Positions 33,917-42,189 of a DNA stretch of 64,000 nucleotides are shown in pieces. Under the pieces are notes generated by a model. It was not told the DNA's origin and searched no databases. It saw only the letters and a program-made list of their open reading frames with translations. Source of the DNA: Scandinavium sp036409475 (GTDB lineage: Bacteria > Pseudomonadota > Gammaproteobacteria > Enterobacterales > Enterobacteriaceae); assembly GCF_036409475.1 (NCBI RefSeq), contig NZ_JAYRCK010000026.1, positions 1 to 64,000 on the forward strand, written 5' to 3'. Position 1 is the stretch's first letter, and every line of letters begins with the position of its first letter. The position numbers and the translations under genes were made by a program.

Positions 33917-34995
33917 CCTTCACCGAACTGGAGGAGAAGTTTGGTAAGCAGCTGCCCTACACCAACTTCTACCGGTTTATGCAGTGGCTGGAGCAGCGAC
34001 ATCCTGAACTGCCGCCCATTGGCACGACCTCACAGATAAAGAACGACCCGGTACGTATGCGGCCCCATCCGGGAATGGGCTTTCCGGCCAGTGAGTTTAA
34101 GGGCATTGAAGTTAATCCTGATGATGACCCGGAATCACCCCCCACCGTCAGAACCACCTTTATGGGGCTGTACGGTATCGACTCACCGCTGCCAACGGCC
34201 TACATTGACGATATCACCCAGCGACGCGAAGGCCATGACACGGTTGAGCATTTTCTCGATATCTTCAACCACCGCATTCTGACGCAGTTCTACCGTATCT
34301 GGAAGAAGTACAACTACCCGGCAACCTTTGAGCCTGGCGGCACAGACCGTATCTCGCAGAGTTTGCTGGGCATTGGCGGATTGGGTATTCCCGGCACTGA
34401 AAATAACTTCGATGTACCGCTGTCACGCTTCCTCGGCATTCTCGACATGCTGCATCAACCCGGTAAAACCGCTGACGGGCTGAAACAACTGGTACGGATG
34501 GTCACCCCGGATACGGAAGCGACAATCGTGCCAAACTACCGACGCAAAGTGAGAGTGCCTGAGCCCCGGCTCGACGGGACGTTTTTCCTCGATGACCGCC
34601 CGATACTCGGCGGCATTGCAACCGATATCAACAGCGCGGTAGAAATCCGGCTCTACACCGAGAGCAAAGCGGATGCGCGTGGCTGGATGCCCCCGCATCA
34701 GCTGTTGTTCCAGGACCTGCTGTCACTGCTGCGGGTGTATCTCGGCTGGCGATACGATGCCCACATCACTCTGACCATGCCGCGAAGACTGTTCCCGGCT
34801 CCGCGTCTCAGCGTGAAACACAACGGTGAAGATGCTGCTTACATGGGCTACTCGTTCCTGCTGGGCCAGGACGATGACGGCGATAAGCCTGACCCGGATA
34901 TGCCTGCCCGACTGACCGTTAAACTCGGCTGGTACGAAGGGCTGCAACTGAATCCCCACCAACGTAACGTCACGGAGATTGACGACGAAATATGA
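33886..34995 (+). CDS. tssG: T6SS baseplate protein TssG (VasB/ImpH)
   Basis: This 369-residue protein matches TssG: YTNFYRFMQWLEQRHPE at the N terminus, RMRPHPGMGFPASEF, FMGLYGIDSPLPTAYIDDI, HDTVEHFLDIFNHRILTQFYRIWKKY and the C-terminal LLRVYLGWRYDAHITLTM. It binds TssF in the baseplate wedge. Two starts are possible: ATG 33886 or ATG 33895 (MERESQL), the latter with AGGA eleven bases upstream. The end overlaps tssJ by four bases. Confidence 0.94.
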   Translation: MPAMERESQLTFTELEEKFGKQLPYTNFYRFMQWLEQRHPELPPIGTTSQIKNDPVRMRPHPGMGFPASEFKGIEVNPDDDPESPPTVRTTFMGLYGIDSPLPTAYIDDITQRREGHDTVEHFLDIFNHRILTQFYRIWKKYNYPATFEPGGTDRISQSLLGIGGLGIPGTENNFDVPLSRFLGILDMLHQPGKTADGLKQLVRMVTPDTEATIVPNYRRKVRVPEPRLDGTFFLDDRPILGGIATDINSAVEIRLYTESKADARGWMPPHQLLFQDLLSLLRVYLGWRYDAHITLTMPRRLFPAPRLSVKHNGEDAAYMGYSFLLGQDDDGDKPDPDMPARLTVKLGWYEGLQLNPHQRNVTEIDDEI

Positions 34996-35525
34996 TGATA
35001 AAGCGTAAATCACACACATTACCGCTACTGCTGACGCTGCTGTTTACCACATTTCTGACGGGTTGCGGACTGACCCAGGGCGTCACCGATGGCAGTAAAA
35101 GTGTTGCCAAAGCGGTGTTCTACAAGAAGGTTAAGGTTGTTCATCTGCAGTTCCGTGCCCGTGCTGAACTGAATCCCGATGAAGACAGTATGGCGCTTGC
35201 AACCCGCGTACAGGTCTGGCAACTGAAAGACCGCAAAGCGTTCGACAAAGCCGATTACAACGCGCTGGTGGACAACGCCGAGGCGACACTCAGCGATGAC
35301 CTGGTGGCAAAGAAAGAAATCCAGGTTCGTCCGGAACAGACTCTCACTTTCACCATGCCGATGGATGAACAGGCGCAGTATGTTGCAGTGGTTGCTCAGT
35401 ACCGTACCCCGGATGTGCGCAAGAACGACTGGCGGCTGGTGCTGAGTCGTGATGATCTTGACCCTGATGATGCCCGGGTGATTGAAATGGCGAAGTATTC
35501 GCTGGTTTTACAGGCGAAAAAATAG
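34992..35525 (+). CDS. tssJ: T6SS outer-membrane lipoprotein TssJ (VasD/SciN)
   Basis: This 177-residue protein starts with a lipoprotein signal peptide ending in the lipobox LTGC (cysteine about residue 25). The mature part fits the transthyretin-like TssJ fold: VVHLQFRARAELNPDEDSMALATRVQVWQLKD and VRPEQTLTFTMPMDEQAQYVAVVAQYR. TssJ anchors the TssM periplasmic domain to the outer membrane. Its start overlaps the end of tssG (ATGA). It is the last recognisable T6SS structural gene in the window. Confidence 0.94.
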   Translation: MMIKRKSHTLPLLLTLLFTTFLTGCGLTQGVTDGSKSVAKAVFYKKVKVVHLQFRARAELNPDEDSMALATRVQVWQLKDRKAFDKADYNALVDNAEATLSDDLVAKKEIQVRPEQTLTFTMPMDEQAQYVAVVAQYRTPDVRKNDWRLVLSRDDLDPDDARVIEMAKYSLVLQAKK

Positions 35526-35538
35526 GCTCGGAGGAAAA

Positions 35539-35958
35539 ATGAAACGTGACTGGGATTTGTTACGCAAAATGTTGGTGGATGTTGAAGAAGAAAATGATTT
35601 CTTTGCCGCTCTGCCCGCAGAGCCACAAAGTGATGCGTATTCGCATGTTGAACTGTACCTCAGCGAATATGAGCGCTGGGAGGCTGCGTGTAATTATTTT
35701 TATGGTCACACAGAACTGCTACTGGATAGCGAACTTATTACCGGTATCCAGATATTAAGCGGTGGGAATGGCTACCATGGCTTTAAGCTTACATCAGGTC
35801 TCAGACTGACCTCAAAAGGTCACGACCTACTGGATACCATGCGAACACCTGTGCTGTGGGAAAGTATTAAGTCCACCGCGAAGAAAAAGGGTGTGGAGTT
35901 GTCTTTTGATGCCGTCAAAGTACTGGGTGTGGCGGCGCTGAAACATCTGGTGGGATAA
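35539..35958 (+). CDS. DUF2513 domain protein
   Basis: This 139-residue protein has the DUF2513 pattern: MKRDWDLLRKMLVDVEE at the start, HVELYLSEYERWEA, LITGIQILSGGNGYHGFKLTSGLRLTSKGHDLLDTMR and VLWESIKSTAKKKGVELSFDAVK. The family is frequent in mobile elements and has a winged-helix-like look, but no proven function. GGAGG lies four bases before the ATG. The gene follows tssJ by 13 bases and precedes the MucR-like gene by two bases, so it is probably in the same transcript. Confidence 0.82.
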   Translation: MKRDWDLLRKMLVDVEEENDFFAALPAEPQSDAYSHVELYLSEYERWEAACNYFYGHTELLLDSELITGIQILSGGNGYHGFKLTSGLRLTSKGHDLLDTMRTPVLWESIKSTAKKKGVELSFDAVKVLGVAALKHLVG

Positions 35959-35960
35959 CG

Positions 35961-36932
35961 ATGAAACATGATGTCCAGGAAGACTGGCTGATTCGTTTAC
36001 CTGTCCACCTACAGGCAGATGCACTGTCGCTGATTGACTGTCTGGCGAAGATACCTTCGATGAAGCCCGAAAAATGTCCCTGGTGCATGAGTTTACGGAT
36101 CAAACAATATCCTTCAGATCTCAGGACATTCGACTGTCAGGCGTGTCATCGTCGTTTTACGCCCTGGACCGGAACACCGTTTGCGAACTGTCGTCATCAG
36201 GATAAATGGAGCCTTTATGCCCGTGCCCGGTTGTCAGGGCTCCGTATACATCAGGCGGGTCAGATATCGAAGTTGTCGCACGGTGCGTGTGATTATCGGG
36301 AAGGTGTGATTGAAGCGATGATCGCGGAGCGCTGGCCGTCATTGATGCCCTGGTGGCTCGGCCAAATGAGTTACGATCGGGATAATCCAGCACCTCTGCG
36401 AACCACACCATTTACGAGCAAAGAAGAGGCATGGGCACATCACAATCATGAGTATGTCCAGTGCCTGGAGTGTGGGAAAATTTACTCCTCCCTGAACATT
36501 CATCTGCAGCACGCTCACAGTATGTCTGCAATGGAGTACCGGGAGAAGTGGCAGATAATGAAACAAATCCCGTTGGCTGGATTTGCGAACCGGCGAAGCC
36601 ATTCGGACTCAATCAATGAAAAAATCCGTAACGGAGAGGTGGATCCACTGGCGCTGGCAGCTGCAATGCAGGAAGCCTGCAGGCTAAATGGCCGGAAGAA
36701 ACCCTTCGGGACTACCTATATCGGTGAGATGCACGGTCAGCGACTAAAAGCGCAAAAGCTGTGGGAACAATCCCCGGCGATCAAAACGGTGGATGATGCC
36801 GTACGTGAACAGGCCATTACCAGAATGCAGCAACGTCACCAGACGGGTGAAAAGGTGAAAGACATCGCGCGTGATATCGGAGTTGTTAAGCAGACGCTTT
36901 ATGCGTGGTTAAAGCGTAGCTCTGAGTCTTAG
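35961..36932 (+). CDS. DUF746 zinc-ribbon / Ros-MucR zinc-finger fusion regulator
   Basis: This 323-residue protein joins three DNA-binding-like units. An IS1 InsA-like zinc ribbon (CPWCMSLRIKQYP...FDCQACHRRFTPWTGTPF, about 38-75) belongs to DUF746. A Ros/MucR-type zinc finger follows (VQCLECGKIYSSLNIHLQHAH and SAMEYREKWQI, about 168-200). The C terminus has a homeodomain-like HTH (VKDIARDIGVVKQTLYAWLK, about 300-319). It is likely a transcription regulator derived partly from transposase modules. It ends the T6SS-linked gene run. Confidence 0.82.
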   Translation: MKHDVQEDWLIRLPVHLQADALSLIDCLAKIPSMKPEKCPWCMSLRIKQYPSDLRTFDCQACHRRFTPWTGTPFANCRHQDKWSLYARARLSGLRIHQAGQISKLSHGACDYREGVIEAMIAERWPSLMPWWLGQMSYDRDNPAPLRTTPFTSKEEAWAHHNHEYVQCLECGKIYSSLNIHLQHAHSMSAMEYREKWQIMKQIPLAGFANRRSHSDSINEKIRNGEVDPLALAAAMQEACRLNGRKKPFGTTYIGEMHGQRLKAQKLWEQSPAIKTVDDAVREQAITRMQQRHQTGEKVKDIARDIGVVKQTLYAWLKRSSES

Positions 36933-37083
36933 TTAGTCCGTGATTGAGATGTCGAAATATCCTTTGATGTTGAAATGAACGAAATACATATGAAGGTATG
37001 AAACGGCTGCCTTTCGAAATATATGTGGGGAAGTCTCAATCTTACGTTTTAGTTCAGAGTCATTAATCAATGAAGGGGGTAGT

Positions 37084-38253
37084 ATGAAATTATCAGCATT
37101 GTTGATTTCCAATTTTAAAGGTATCAAGGGTGAAATTAAAATATTAATTGATAACATCGTCGTTTTAGTTGGCCCCAATAACAGTTGTAAATCAACAATT
37201 CTAGATGCATATGAGGCTTATGTATCGATGGGAAGTGCGTTAACTCAAGATCATTTCCATGGCAGGGATACTAATATTCCGGTGATCATTACTGGGGTGT
37301 TTAATGATGTAACACAAGAAGACGTTGATACATTAGGGCAAGAATGGCTTTTAAAAGGTGATCCCGAGTTCGGGGATTGTGCCAAATTTCAAATACGTTG
37401 GGGTTCTCCAGACGAAAATGGTGTCAAATACAGTTATAGTAATAAATTAAAGGACTGGAAAAAAGGTGGGGCTGGTGGATGGAACACGTTACTTCAAAGT
37501 AGACTACCCGTACCTGTCAGATTAAATCCAAATGATGGCTATGATTCGCTGGAAAAGATAGTGAAGGATTTGGCATCCAAAAATGCAGCACAGAAACTGA
37601 AAGATGATAAAAGTAAAGTAGCAGGGATCGTTGCTGAAATAGAAAAGCTAGCTAAAGAAGTGGATAAAGAACTGGCAGGCAGTATTGGGATGTTAAGTAA
37701 CAAAATAGAATTTGAACTCAATAAATTATTCCAAGGCGCTACCGTTAATTTTGAAACTGGTGTGGGGAAATTTAAAGCAGAAGATGCGATAAAAGATGGT
37801 AGCAAATTCTTCGTTAAAACAAGTAACCACCCTTCATCTCTGGAACACCAGGGTACAGGTTTAAAAAGAGCTTTTTTATGGTCAGCCATAAACGCTCTGT
37901 GCAGCGAAGGGATGTATAAAAAAGGAACCAAAGTAATACCGAATGAAACACCAAAAGTGTTATTAATTGATGAGCCAGAAATAAACCTTCATCCATCAAT
38001 AATCAGAGCAGCTAGGAAAGCCATTTATGCTTTGGCTGATTTAGCTGGATGGCAGGTTATATGCACAACTCATTCCCCCGTATTTATTGATCTCACTCAA
38101 GATCATACCACCCTAATTAAGGTTTCGAATAACCAACAAGGCGTTTTTTACTTCCAGACGGATAAGACCCATTTTACTCCCAATGAAAAAGATAACTTAA
38201 AAATGCTAAATCGCTGCTGTCCAACCGTTAATGAATTTTTTCTTTTACCCTAA
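37084..38253 (+). pseudogene. OLD-family ATPase, N-terminal part of a frameshifted OLD nuclease
   Basis: The 389-residue frame encodes the ABC-type ATPase domain of an OLD (overcoming lysogenisation defect) nuclease: Walker A GPNNSCKST (about residues 29-37), a coiled-coil insertion, LEHQGTGLKRAF as signature-like region, Walker B VLLIDEPEINLHPS (about 299-312) and H-loop ICTTHSPVF. The TOPRIM nuclease domain follows in the +1 frame from 38231. The two frames together total about 555 residues, a normal class 1 OLD length. The break lies at a T6-C-T4 tract (38236-38246). AGGGGG precedes the ATG. It could be inactive, rescued by frameshifting, or a sequencing error. Confidence 0.82.
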
Positions 38254-38737
38254 TGCAATTTTAGTTGAAGGGGATACAGAATATTTAGCTTATCAATATA
38301 TCATTGAAAAAAGTGGTCTTGAGGGAAGTTATTGTGTTATCAATTGCAGAGGCAAGGCTAATATCCCAACGTTTATAAAAATATTTGATCAGTTCAATGC
38401 CAATGCGATCGCTATTCATGACTTGGATACAAAACTACGGAAGGATGGTGCAGCAAACGGAATGTGGAAAATCAACTTAAACATTAGATCATTAGCAGAT
38501 ACAACTAATGGGAGAGTTAAAACAGTTGTTCACACTCCTGATTTTGAAGGGTTCTATTTTAATGAATCACCATCTAAAGATAAACCTTACAGTCTATTTT
38601 CTCACCTTACAGCTACTGATTTCGAAACAAACGGAAAATACGATTTATTAAGGGGCTCTCTTACTTCAATTATTAATGGGACGCACAAAGGATTATATAC
38701 AACAGAAGCGGAACTTGATGCAATGACAACGAAGTAA
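38231..38737 (+). pseudogene. OLD-family TOPRIM nuclease domain, C-terminal part of a frameshifted OLD nuclease
   Basis: This 168-codon frame carries the TOPRIM motifs of OLD nucleases: AILVEGDTEYLAY (catalytic Glu in EGDTE), VINCRGKANIPTFIKIFDQF and IAIHDLD (the DxD-like motif). It overlaps the ATPase frame by 23 bases and lies in the +1 frame. The nominal ATG has no ribosome-binding site, which favours a frameshift over a separate gene. In a fused reading the join would be NEFFFYPNAILVEGD, which agrees with uninterrupted OLD proteins as I remember them. Confidence 0.8.
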
Positions 38738-38833
38738 CATAGAGCGGTTGTTAAGTGTTGGTAAAAAATAAATACATAATGAGCATACCCTATTAATTGA
38801 TAGGGTATGTTATTTTTAGGTGCTGATATCAGC

Positions 38834-39703
38834 TCAATTATTTTTATTCAAACTAAATGTGAAATTACCATTATTTGTTTTGACCTCAACCTCTGACCAC
38901 ATACACCGTCCAAATCGATCGTTGGCTTCAACCCAATTCCATCCTGCATTAGCGTACGCAACCTGATTACTGATAGCCAAATAGAAATCATACCGTTTGC
39001 CGTAGGTTAATGTTGTGGGTTTGATATTCCATATATAGCAGCTACCGCGATCAATGCTCATGCCAGTTATAGTAATATTATCAACCAAGCTATAAATATA
39101 AACATGCCTGTAGATTTTGTGTTCGGCGCTGGATTTTCCTCTGTAATCGTACGGGATATCTTTGACCTGAACTTTTACTGGGATTTGTGGTGGTGATTGA
39201 GTGTCACTTTGTTGTACAGAGCCGGTGGGAGTAGAATCAGTTTCACCCCCATTGGGAATATCTTTCATCAGTGTAGGATCCCCAAGATGGCTTTCCCAAA
39301 CATCGCTGCAGTTCAGACTTGAAACCCACTTACCATATTTATAGATCCCAACGTCCCCGCTAACCTTACCTTCCTTATTCAAATAGCCCACATTGTAGGC
39401 ATATTTCCCGTTAGGTATATTGAGTTCGTATAGCGTAAAGCCTTCGGAGCGATTGCTCTCCCAATTTTTTGTCAATTGGTTAGCTGATTTTTTTATGGTG
39501 ATCTCAGGAATAACACCACCTTCACCGCTCGGATCTTGCTTTCCGTACATGTAGGTGATGGTGTCACCGCTTCGAAGAACAACCACTTCCTTTGGTTCTT
39601 TCTGGTTGTTGAAGAAACAACCAAATAAGACGTCATCGTCGTAAGGCGAAGCGACAGCATAAAAACTGGTCAACGCCAGCAATAATAATATTAGTGCTTT
39701 CAT
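38834..39703 (-). CDS. Unrecognised secreted protein
   Basis: This 289-residue protein has a clear Sec signal peptide (MKALILLLLALTSFYAVASP, cleavage after about residue 18). The mature part has several cysteines (FGCFFNNQ, LNCSDVWE, GSCYIWN, GRCMWSE), consistent with disulfides in the periplasm, and a Pro/Gln/Ser-rich linker at about 155-180 that separates two domains. The first domain (residues about 20-150) resembles a beta-rich fold. I do not recognise it. It lies 48 bases downstream of a lipoprotein gene and is probably coexpressed with it. Confidence 0.7.
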   Translation of the reverse strand: MKALILLLLALTSFYAVASPYDDDVLFGCFFNNQKEPKEVVVLRSGDTITYMYGKQDPSGEGGVIPEITIKKSANQLTKNWESNRSEGFTLYELNIPNGKYAYNVGYLNKEGKVSGDVGIYKYGKWVSSLNCSDVWESHLGDPTLMKDIPNGGETDSTPTGSVQQSDTQSPPQIPVKVQVKDIPYDYRGKSSAEHKIYRHVYIYSLVDNITITGMSIDRGSCYIWNIKPTTLTYGKRYDFYLAISNQVAYANAGWNWVEANDRFGRCMWSEVEVKTNNGNFTFSLNKNN

Positions 39704-39751
39704 GGATCGTATCTCTTTGAATTAAAATATACTGTAATGGCAACATAACAA

Positions 39752-40459
39752 TTATTGAAGAGCCTTATTGCAGCGCTCGCCATTTTTATAGATATGGCAC
39801 TCAGTATCATTGATTGCCTTCTGTGCAAGTGCATTAGCCAGCGTGAAATGATCCCGATAAATATCATCGCGGATCGCATCGACTGCACGACCACTCCAGT
39901 AAATACTTTGGGCTTTTCCATCAGAAAACTTGTATTCGTATCTCATTGATAATAATGTCACAGGCTGTTCACTTCCGGGAACAATACTCCAGACATAAAC
40001 ATTTTTGACATCACTTATTTTAGTGTGAACAATCTTTCTTACTTCTTCAATCGACTGTTCAATTTTGGGTATTTGCATTCCTGCAATCCATGAAGGTGTG
40101 CAGTCCCTGTCAGGGTACTGCTGCTTACATTTTTGTGTGTAAACATCAGCACGATATTTTTCATCTTTAAGACTTAATTCATGGGAATTAATATAGTGCT
40201 CCATATGCTGAGTCCAGACCTGTTCCGATTCGTCACTCTTCATGGAACATGTATATATAACTGTTTGTCGTCCCTTATCATCGATATTGTCCTTCCAGTC
40301 TACAGATGTACACCGTTGTCGATTGTCTAGCGCTGTCCCTAACGTTCTGGTTGAATCAATGCTTTCGTAAACCTGACTTTTAAGTATTTTCTGGTTGTCC
40401 GATTCACTGTGGCAGGCGGATAGAATAAGTACTGATGAAAGTAAAATCGTATTGCGCAT
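39752..40459 (-). CDS. Unrecognised lipoprotein
   Basis: This 235-residue protein starts with a lipoprotein signal (MRNTILLSSVLILSACHSES, lipobox LSAC, cysteine at residue 16). The Ser at +3 with no Asp at +2 suggests outer-membrane sorting. The mature part has paired cysteines (RQRCTSVDW, YTCSMKS, QKCKQQYPDRDCTPSW, ECHIYKNGERC). It lies between the YfjP-like GTPase gene (77 bases upstream) and the secreted-protein gene on the same strand. I do not recognise the family. Confidence 0.7.
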   Translation of the reverse strand: MRNTILLSSVLILSACHSESDNQKILKSQVYESIDSTRTLGTALDNRQRCTSVDWKDNIDDKGRQTVIYTCSMKSDESEQVWTQHMEHYINSHELSLKDEKYRADVYTQKCKQQYPDRDCTPSWIAGMQIPKIEQSIEEVRKIVHTKISDVKNVYVWSIVPGSEQPVTLLSMRYEYKFSDGKAQSIYWSGRAVDAIRDDIYRDHFTLANALAQKAINDTECHIYKNGERCNKALQ

Positions 40460-40536
40460 AAATAAACCCTGAATTTATAGTGTAAGTAAATCCGCATTGA
40501 GATAATCTTTTATCTGAATGCGGATGTTTTTATTAA

Positions 40537-41451
40537 TTACCAGAAAAAGTAATCCCAGATCTTTTTCGCTGATTCGACGACGAATTCTTTGCCCTTTCTG
40601 ATAAGTGATTTAGCACTATCGGGGACAGGTAAAATATCGATAGCGGTATCAACCAGTTCACCAATAACGTTGCCGAACCCACCTTTGGCATCTGACTTTA
40701 CTTCGTCGGTTTTGAGGTCGTCGTTCAGCTGCGAGGCAGCGCCACTCTTTGCCCGATCAGGTAATGCCCGGATCATGGTTTCGACCAGCTCGACGATGTT
40801 GTACTTTTCATCTGCAGAAACAGGCACAACAGGGTGGTGAGGGAACTCAAAGCATTCAGCAATATAATCTTTCTTACGTTGTATATTGGTTGCTTGCGTG
40901 AGGGAAGGGCGACGATGCTCTTGATCCCACTCTCTGAAAGGCTCAATTTTATCGACCTGATTCAGAACAAAGACCACTTTCTCACGGCCACCGGCGGGTA
41001 ACAGAACCTCTTTATAGAAATGTTCATCAGCCGAAAAAGCACGGTCATCAGCTTTGATAACCCAAAGAACGAGATCCAACTCAGGTAACAGCTCGCTATA
41101 TAATTCCTCGTATTCTTCATCACGCTCAGCACTTTCACCTACGCCGGGGATATCAACAATCTCCAGTGTGCGATGACCAAACTGAATTTTTAGTCGCTGA
41201 ACTTCACGTGTACAAGCCTCAACATCACTGACGGCACAGACTTCACCCTTAAAGATGGCGTTACACAGGCTCGATTTCCCTGCGCCACTTTTCCCCATCA
41301 CACCAATCGACGGCTCGTAGTCGATGCTTTCCTTTATCTTCTCAAACAAACTCCTTCTGACCGTTTCGGGAAAGATATCCAGCATATTCCTGATTAGTTT
41401 ATCCCCTTTGCTTGCGGTGGTTCGCTTGCTGTCTGGTGGATTTTTCAACAT
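40537..41451 (-). CDS. yfjP: YfjP/YeeP/YkfA-type GTPase
   Basis: This 304-residue GTPase of the Era/EngA-like class has Walker A GKSGAGKSS (about residues 52-60), switch I TREVQ, G3 DIPGVG (about 98-103), G4 NQVDK (about 163-167) and G5-like VSADEKYN. It matches the YfjP/YeeP/YkfA family carried by CP4 prophages and P4-like islands, whose role is unknown. A C-terminal region with a basic and aromatic tail (KEFVVESAKKIWDYFFW) could touch membranes. Its position beside alpA and int fits the island's right-hand backbone. Confidence 0.9.
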   Translation of the reverse strand: MLKNPPDSKRTTASKGDKLIRNMLDIFPETVRRSLFEKIKESIDYEPSIGVMGKSGAGKSSLCNAIFKGEVCAVSDVEACTREVQRLKIQFGHRTLEIVDIPGVGESAERDEEYEELYSELLPELDLVLWVIKADDRAFSADEHFYKEVLLPAGGREKVVFVLNQVDKIEPFREWDQEHRRPSLTQATNIQRKKDYIAECFEFPHHPVVPVSADEKYNIVELVETMIRALPDRAKSGAASQLNDDLKTDEVKSDAKGGFGNVIGELVDTAIDILPVPDSAKSLIRKGKEFVVESAKKIWDYFFW

Positions 41452-41742
41452 AGCACTCCTTTTTCAACGTGGTAGTAAACAGCTATCGCCAGAGGTATAG
41501 CCGGGTTTTGATGACATACGCTCTCCCGTAAGTCCTTGTGGAACCTGTGGTATGTGGTCACTGATCGTACTGTTATTCGGTGATAGGTTTTATGAAAGTT
41601 ATCGATCGGTTCGATCGACAAAATCGATCATGAATCAATTTTATTTATCGTCATGAGCAGGATATTTTCTTCTATAGTGCTGGATTTGTTTGATTCGTCT
41701 TGTTGTAATTTGAACAAAGGCTGATGGTGGCGTAGTAAACCG
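41452..41742. other. Upstream region of the YfjP-like gene with CGATC motifs
   Basis: About 290 bases between the YfjP-like start and the alpA terminator. It contains CGATCGGTTCGATCG and another ATCGATC within 25 bases (41598-41628), a likely protein-binding cluster. No ORF or RNA gene is evident. Confidence 0.4.
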
Positions 41743-41774
41743 AAAAAGCCCTTCTGCGCGTACAGAAGAGCTTT
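41743..41774 (-). terminator. Rho-independent terminator after alpA
   Basis: On the minus strand, AAAGCTCTTCTG pairs with CAGAAGGGCTTT (one mismatch) around a six-base loop and is followed by TTTTT. It lies about 50 bases after the alpA stop. Confidence 0.7.
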
Positions 41775-41824
41775 GGAGAAAGACTAGTCAGGGTAAGAAG
41801 TCGAGAATATCTTGATTATGTTTG

Positions 41825-42055
41825 TTATAGAATGGTGGGGGTTGCTTTACGTGGGCGAGCTTTTAGCCATTCTTCGATCTCATGCAGATACCAACGGACT
41901 GAATTGCCTCCTTCACTAAGACGAACCTGTTTTGGAAATGTTACGTCATAGCGTGGTGAAGTTGGATTCAGCCAATCAAAGATAGTTGAGCGACTGATTC
42001 CGACCTTCTTTGCGACTTCTTTTACAGTTAACATTTGGACTGATTGCGAAGACAT
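41825..42055 (-). CDS. alpA: AlpA-family excisionase/regulator
   Basis: This 76-residue protein is an AlpA-type MerR-like winged helix: MLTVKEVAKKVGISRSTIFDWL (HTH, about residues 8-29), then YDVTFPKQVRLSEGGNSVRWYLHEIEEWLKARP. AlpA activates excision of CP4-57 and similar P4-like elements, either as a Xis-like factor or through int/xis expression. The start follows AAGGAAAAAAAG. It lies on the same strand as int, about 1.2 kb away, separated by an oppositely oriented unknown gene. Confidence 0.92.
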   Translation of the reverse strand: MSSQSVQMLTVKEVAKKVGISRSTIFDWLNPTSPRYDVTFPKQVRLSEGGNSVRWYLHEIEEWLKARPRKATPTIL

Positions 42056-42189
42056 CTTTTTTTCCTTCTAGTGATTGGTTACTGCGTTATCGATGTCTCG
42101 TATGGTAGGAAATAGGATGAAGCGCTACTGAAGGCCTAGTAAAAAAAACATATATTTTTCACCATAGTGATTGCATTTTGAGAGGGTTT

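Noticed and set aside
36933..37178. 81-codon minus-strand ORF upstream of the OLD gene
   Set aside because: It overlaps the start of the OLD gene in antisense and has no ribosome-binding site or recognisable product.
37084..38737. Gabija system (GajA plus GajB)
   Set aside because: The ATPase-TOPRIM pair resembles GajA/OLD, but no UvrD-like helicase gene follows, so a class 1 OLD nuclease is the simpler call.
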